Source: Galeopsis tetrahit (Eukaryota > Streptophyta > Magnoliopsida > Lamiales > Lamiaceae). From it: a stretch of 64,000 nucleotides of DNA. How positions within the stretch are numbered: the first letter of the stretch is position 1; each line of letters begins with the position of its first letter. The notes below the pieces were generated by a model. It saw only the letters and a program-made list of their open reading frames with translations, made no database searches and was not told the DNA's origin. The position numbers and the translations under genes were made by a program. Shown in pieces: positions 58,391 to 64,000 of this stretch. Location of the stretch: assembly GCA_963675135.1 (NCBI GenBank), contig OY776129.1, forward strand, positions 44,280,141 to 44,344,140, written 5' to 3'.

Positions 58391-58443
58391 TATCTGGGGG
58401 TTATTATTCATAGGAATACATTCGGTCCTTCATATATTTTTTT
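58264..58443. repeat. Inverted duplication of a MULE coding segment
   Basis: About 37 bp at 58264-58302 (coding for KIYEGPECIPM) recur inverted at 58407-58443, separated by about 105 bp. The right copy lies where the MULE similarity ends. Confidence 0.8.
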
Positions 58444-58449
58444 ACTAGT

Positions 58450-59690
58450 TCACCCCTCTCATTTTTTGGTTATTTTTCACATCCTCTCAGCTTTTAGCTG
58501 GGCGATTCCACCTGGCCCGGGTGACTCGACTCGGCCGTGACTAGTTTAACCTGTTTTGCCCGAGTTGACTCGGCCAACTCATCCGATTTGACCCATTTTC
58601 GATGGTTTTAGTGTATTTTCTCTATTTTTTAGGGATCTAAGTGCAAAATTTATTTCAAAACTCTACCCCAAGACTATATATATATATATATATATATATT
58701 ATTTTTAGATTTTTGGTGATTCATAACCCCTTGGAGAAGAATTCTTCACACATTTACACACAATTGGAGGTGTTCTTCATCAATTTCTTCATCATTTGGA
58801 GCAAGGATTTGACCATTAACTTTGGAATTCTAGGCTTCATCATCTTCTAGACTAAGCTTTCTCTTTCCTTTGTCTTCTATTTCACTTTGTCATTTCATTT
58901 TGTAATAGTTAGATTATGATTATGTTTGGCTAAACATTTTTTGTTCTAGGGCTATGTATACACTTTGTATGATGTTTATGAACTAATTTATTGCTTAATT
59001 GGTATTTGTGTGTTCTAATCCTATTTGAATGTTTGGTTTTCATTGCAAAGCATGTCATTAGTGTACATGGTGATGTGTTGGATCTTAGTTAATTGAAATT
59101 GAATTGAGAAATCTCTTTTGATTAATTGAATGCAAATATTCAACCCAATTTATTGTGAAATTGAGAGATGATCAATTATAGGAGGGTGTGTGATGATCCT
59201 AGAAGCTTTATTTAGTTATATGATGCAATTTTGGTAGAGATACTAAGTTGGATTATGTTTCTCTTGAATTAATTGGATGAAAAGACTTCTAACTCATTAT
59301 TTAGTGATCAATTCTATAGGAAAAAAACACAATATCATTTAAGTGAGTCTTTAATCATAAATTGAGTCATTAGTGTTGCATATGCCTTGAAACATTTTTT
59401 CTCTTATTGAGTTAATTCATATTCTCTTTGTTTTCGTGATTTACATGAGCACATTTGATCGATTTTCTTATTTATTTGTGACACGTTGGTAGACAATTAG
59501 GGGTAATCAAAACACTTAAAACTTTCGATCACGTCTATTTAGAACTAAATCAACAAACTCCACTTTTATACTCCCCCTCCTTGTGGAATTGACCTCGTAC
59601 TTACTTCGCTACAATATACACCGTATACTTACGGTCGTGTATTTTAGAGTTGTGAAATACGTGAACAATTATTGTGATAGTTAATTATTA
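58450..59690 (+). repeat. Probable LTR-retrotransposon LTR fragment
   Basis: The stretch has a TATA-like (ta)n run at 58675-58700 and ends with ccttgtggaattgacctcgtacttactt, cgctacaatatacaccg and cggtcgtgtatttta. This arrangement is seen in the LTR or leader of plant gypsy elements. No TG..CA pair with a target duplication was found, so the class and borders are uncertain. Confidence 0.35.
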
Positions 59691-59699
59691 TTATTAAAG

Positions 59700-60149
59700 G
59701 ATATAAAGTATAGGATATAAAGTATAGGATATAAAAGTATTTTTTTAGTAATAAAGTATAGTAGTAAAATGAAATTTAAAGTGAAAAGTTTTTTTATAAC
59801 CAAATCAAAAAATTATTGAACGTCTATGTTCAAATTATGAATCTAAAATATGACGAATGGAGTGATACTATATATATATATATTTAACAATAAATATTGT
59901 TATATTTTGGTGCACACAGCACACATCTACTGCCCCCTATCCGAAATCCTGCCTGTAGTACCCCTGAGCCCTGACCATATGAATTCCAAATCATGGAGTA
60001 GTTCATAAATCCATCGTCTAAAAATTATAACATAGTTCATAACACGGCAGATCTAGGCACACCCCCTCAATTTTTTTTAATATATATATATATATATATT
60101 AATTAGTTATTAAATTAATAAATTTATTTATTATTAAATTACTTTTTAA
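59700..60149. other. AT-rich DNA
   Basis: Short repeats of ggatataaagtata near 59698-59740 and a TA run near 60080-60098. No genes. Confidence 0.5.
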
Positions 60150-60222
60150 CTTATTTATTGTACTTGGTAGAATTCCACATCTTAGATCTGCAGCTACTTC
60201 AGGTTCCCACAGACGGCGCCAA
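60150..60222 (-). mobile_element. Second primer-binding site and gag start beyond the LTR
   Basis: Read on the minus strand, the LTR end cttgaca is followed by attggcgccgtctgtgggaa, a primer-binding-type sequence, and then an ATG at 60180 opening MWNSTKYN, like the start of copia gag proteins. The similarity stops at once in AT-rich DNA. It is the beginning of another element copy, not the flank expected after a 3' LTR. Confidence 0.55.
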
Positions 60223-61077
60223 TTGTCAAGTAATTACAGTCGATTAGACGTCTCCAACCAAGTAGAATACTTGAAGATATAAGAAATAACTCCTCTAAGA
60301 TAGTAATTCTAAAAATAAGCAACAAGACAAACAACACACAAGAATTTAAGTGGTTCAATCAATGTGATCTACATCCACTGGACCAGACGAGTACTTCTTT
60401 GATTGATCAAGAATGTTTACACACTCATTCACTCGTAATAGGATATTTCGTCACTTCACTCGTGAACTCACACAACTCAAAGATTACAAAACGTACTACA
60501 ATTTCATCCAACATTTACAATGTACACATACAAGAGTTTATAAAGACCAAAGGTAGTTGCTGCTGTTAGGAACTGCTTGAGTAGTTAGCAACCGTTTGCA
60601 ACCGCTTGTAACAACCCATGTGCTCTATTATTGCCCAACTGAAATGGTAGTTATGCCCTCAAGTAGTTGTAACTGTAATACAACTAGTTAACTAACTTTC
60701 ATATCAGAAGACTTGTCCATAAAGATCAGAACACTACTTAGTGATCTGATACTCAACTCTTCTGTTCTTGTGATCAAAAGCTAACTCTGCTGATAGACTT
60801 CTACTGTGCTGATCTTTACTGTGTTGATAGTACTGTGCTGATCCACTCTGTTGAAGTACTGTGCTGATATACTCAGCTGAAGTACTGTGCTGATCTAGTA
60901 CTGTGCTGACCCAGTACTGTGCTGATCTGACCAACTGTGCTGAAATCTAAGCATCACCTCCTCAGCTGATTGAAAACCTTCAACTTATCTGATTTCGACC
61001 TAAGTCATCTTATCTGATCCTATCAGCACACTACTTACTTAGTGTGCTGACTATGAGATTATGAGATAACACTCACA
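60223..61077 (-). repeat. LTR of the minus-strand copia element
   Basis: On the minus strand it begins tgtgagtgttatctcataat, directly after the purine tract aaaggtggagaat, and ends gtaattacttgaca (855 bp). Degenerate repeats of actgtgctgat fill 60790-60950. The block ttaagtggttcaatcaatgtg near 60350 recalls that in the solo LTR at 45246-46738, so the two LTR families may be distantly related. Confidence 0.7.
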
Positions 61078-61205
61078 ATTCTCCACCTTTAGCTCATAAT
61101 CGAACTAATCTCCATAAAAACAAAACACCAACACTATCCTCCTCAAAGAATAGCCTCCACTACTGATCTTCTCCCACAAGAACAGTAGTCTTCTCCTCAG
61201 AGGAA

Positions 61206-64000
61206 TTAATGTAGTCCAATAAGTCTAAGACACAAGCCAAACTTCTCTTTTGGCAATGCCTTAGTGAACGCATCAGCAGGGTTCTCCTTCGTAGCAATCT
61301 TCACTACCTGGACCACCCCCTTCTCTACAATATCTCTTACAAAGTACAACTTTACATTTATATGCTTAGTTCTCTCATGATACCCCTGATGCTTTGCAAG
61401 ATGTATTGCACTTTGGTTATCACAGAAGACAGTCACACTTCTTTGTAATATACCAAACTCCTTCAAGACCCCCCTAAGCCACATGCTCTCCTTAACTGCT
61501 TCAGTCAAGGCTACATATTCTGATTCTGTAGTAGATAATGCAACTACGGACTGATGTATTGACCTCCATGATATAGTTGTACCAAATAAGGTGAACACAT
61601 AACATGTTAAGGACTTTCTTGTGTCTACATTGGCTGCATAGTCGGCATCAACATAACCCACAAGAGCTTCTGCCTCATCTGATATCTTCTGAAATTTCAG
61701 ACATTTCTCAACTGATCCCAGAACATATCTCATGACCCACTTAACTGTCTCCCAATGACTTAAGCCTGGATCACTCATGTATCTGCTGATTACACTCATT
61801 GCATGAGTTAAATCTGGTCTACAACACACCATAGCATACATTAAACTCCCTACTGCACTGGCATAAGGAACCTTACTCATTTGAGCTCTTTCTTGGTTGT
61901 TCTTGGGACACATCTGATAGGATAGCTTCTGATGCTGGCCAATTGGTGTAGAAACTGACTTAGCTTGATTCATCCTGAATCTCTCTAACACCTTCTTCAG
62001 ATAGGTAGGTCGACTCAGTTGAATTGCTCCCTCAACTCTACTGATCTCCATCCCAAGGATCACTTTAGCTTCACCAAGATCTTTCATCTCAAAATCCCTT
62101 ATGAGAATCTCTTTCACCTGATTGATACTGTTAATAAACTCACCTACTATTAACATATCCTCTACATACAGCAGAAGATAGGTAATTGAACTCCCAACTC
62201 GTCTGAAGTAAACACAGTTGTCATACAAGCTTCTTGCAAAACCAGCTGAGCAAATTTACTCATCAAACCTTAAGTACCATTGTCTAGGGCTTTGTCTTCT
62301 CCATCTGAGTAAGCACACTTTGTCTTCTCCATCTTCTATGTCCAACCCTTCTGGTATTTCATGTAGATCTTCTCATCTAAGGTCCCATGAAGAAATGTTG
62401 TGGTCACATCCATCTGATGCAGCTCCAATTCATATTGAGCAACCATAGCCAATAAGATTTTGATGCTACAATGCTTTACAACAGGTGAGAAGATTTCATT
62501 AAAGTCAATACCTTCTTTCTGTGTAAATCCTTTAGCTACAAGCCTTGCCTTGTACCTAATCTTGCCACCTCTCTGAGCCTCCACCTTCTTCTTGTAGATC
62601 CACTTACACCCAACAAGTTTCTTGTTCTTAGGTCTCTCAACAATCTCCCAAGGCTGGTTCTTGTTAAGAGATAACAGTTCTTCCTCCGTAGCAACTAACC
62701 ACTTCTCTTTGTCATGGCAGTTTATGGCTTCTGTGTAAGTTTTAGGCTCCAGAGACTCCACCTCAAGAGCTGCACATAATGCAAATGATACTATGTCAGC
62801 TTGACCATACCTCTGAGGTGGGTGGACTTCTCTTCTGGTTATGTCCCTAGTCAGCTGATAATCATGAAGCTCAGTATCACTATGAGTAGTCTCCTCCTCA
62901 TTTGGATCAATCTGATCTTCAGTTAGTGTTCTGGTGTCAACATGCTCCACCTCAACCTGTGTCTCAGCTGGTCTGTTGTGTGCTGCACTTGAACTTGCCT
63001 CTTCTTTCAATGGCATTCTACTTTCATCAAAAGTTACATCTCTGCTGATAATACACTTCTGCAACCCAGCTTCAAGGCACCACAACCTATACCCTTTCAC
63101 ACCTGAAGGATACCCTACGAACACACATTTCAAGGCTCGAGGCTCAAGCTTATCTTGTTTGACATGGGAATATGCTAAACAACCATAAACCTTCAAATTA
63201 CTGTACTCAGCTGCATGGCCAGACCATAACTCTTCTGGGGTTTTAAATTGCATAGCTGAGGAAGGGCTTCTGTTTATCAAATAGGCTATTGTTGACACCG
63301 CTTCTCCCCAAAATACTTTAGGCAATCCCGAGCTGCTCAACATGCACCTGACCCTCTCAAGCAAAGTCTGGTTCATTCTCTCAGCTACTCCATTCTGCTG
63401 AGGTGTACCTGGTACTGTTCTATGCCTCACTATACCCTTCTTCTTGCAGAAAACATTGAACTATTCTGATATGAACTCCAGCCCATTATCAATTCTCAAA
63501 TGCTAGAGCTTCTTTCCAGAGACATTCTCAACCTCACTGAGCCATTCCTTGAACTTTTCAAATGCTTCTGACTTGGATTTCAGGATAGTGATCCATACCT
63601 TTCTTGAGTAGTCATCTATGATAGACATGAAGTATCTCCCACCACTTCTGGTCTGATTCCTAGCTGGCCCCCATAAATCTGAATGGACATAGTCCAAAAT
63701 TCCTTTGGTAGAGTGTGAACTCTTTCCAAACTTCAATCTCTTGGATTTCCCAAGAATGCAGTGCTCACACAAATCAAGCTTTGTGATCTTGTCACCACCT
63801 AGCAATCCTTGCTTACTTAGCTCAAGTAGGCCCTTCTCTCCTACATGACCTAATCTTTTGTGCCAAAACATTGAGTTGTCTTGCACTCTTGCCACATCTG
63901 ATCTGCCAATCACTGTTCCTCCCTTAAGAAAGTAGAGATCATTCCTTCTCTCACCTTTAAGAACAGTAAGCTCCCCCTTTAAACTCTGAGCTCTCCATCT
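61206..64000 (-). pseudogene. Ty1/copia pol (integrase, RT, RNase H), runs off the right edge
   Basis: Reading leftwards from 64000 come the pre-integrase FWHKRLGHVGEKG, integrase YVHSDLWGPARN and GVAERMNQTLLERV, RT KARLVAKGFTQKEGIDFNEI, QMDVTTTFLHG and LLYVEDMLIVG, and RNase H VGYVDADYAANVD, LSTTESEYVAL and FCDNQSAIHL. It ends near 61206. Two in-frame TAG codons lie near 63503 and 63466, a frameshift near 62345, and a TAA near 62264. The RT active site is YVED instead of YVDD, a change expected to abolish catalysis. In the stretch 62285-62345 the word atggagaagacaaag occurs twice, replacing the usual SLYGLKQ segment. The gag, protease and 5' LTR must lie beyond the window. Confidence 0.9.

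Larger units (their letters stand above)
56534..58443 (+). mobile_element. Mutator-like element E, transposase-bearing, right end lost
   Basis: The left terminal repeat from 56534 (gggaaaatatcaaaagtggt, tttaccacttttcacatttg, cccacattt) is the same family as the ends of element D. A decayed mudrA-type transposase follows. No right terminal repeat was found; the coding trace stops at an inverted duplication ending at 58443. Confidence 0.75.

Overview
The window is nuclear DNA of a flowering plant, probably a eudicot. The evidence is the AT-rich background, plant-type Ty1/copia and Ty3/gypsy (Tat-lineage) retrotransposons, Stowaway, hAT, PIF/Harbinger, CACTA and Mutator elements with target-site duplications (TSDs) readable by eye, and one small plant-specific cell-cycle gene. 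The species cannot be named. Nearly all coding capacity is transposon-derived. Host candidates are one apparently intact SIAMESE-related gene (53522-53710, minus), one Tyr/Pro-rich gene or gene fragment (48617-49030, minus) and one decayed NIP7 copy (24140-24606, minus).

Layout. 0-8 kb: worn Stowaway copy, a fold-back element (919-1487), a decayed antisense LINE (about 4230-5330), a 77-bp SINE fragment with an 18-bp TSD, and a non-autonomous CACTA element (5567-8010) carrying two tRNA-like Pol III promoter units. 8.9-11.2 kb: a Mutator-like element (MULE) with a 9-bp TSD and a nested solo copia LTR. 11.9-23.6 kb: an 11.7-kb Tat-type gypsy element with broken gag-pol, a 137-bp tandem array, and a four-exon antisense gene with its own TATA box. 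24-28.6 kb: NIP7 pseudogene, a second MULE with a nested solo LTR, and a Stowaway MITE carrying a nested hAT MITE. 32.1-39.8 kb: two adjacent MULEs, the second split by a complete copia element (34433-39145). 40.8-44.85 kb: PIF/Harbinger element with both ORFs broken and a Stowaway MITE between them. 45.2-46.7 kb: solo LTR. 48.6-52.2 kb: the Tyr/Pro-rich gene followed by a 2.9-kb gag-only LTR element. 53-54 kb: hairpin MITE and the SMR gene with a tandemly duplicated promoter. 56.1-58.4 kb: Stowaway MITE and a decayed MULE transposase. 60.2-64 kb: a minus-strand copia element whose 3' LTR is followed by a second primer-binding site and gag start, as in a tandem LTR array; it runs off the right edge.

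The most interesting signal is the antisense gene of the Tat element. Its four exons join in phase through three canonical introns of 59-73 nt, its start lies about 185 bp downstream of a TATA box, and the frame is closed except for one missing base. The next most interesting are the gag-only LTR element, the paired Pol III promoters inside the CACTA element, the duplicated SMR promoter and the copia tandem junction. All coordinates and comparisons were read by eye; no alignment or search was run.
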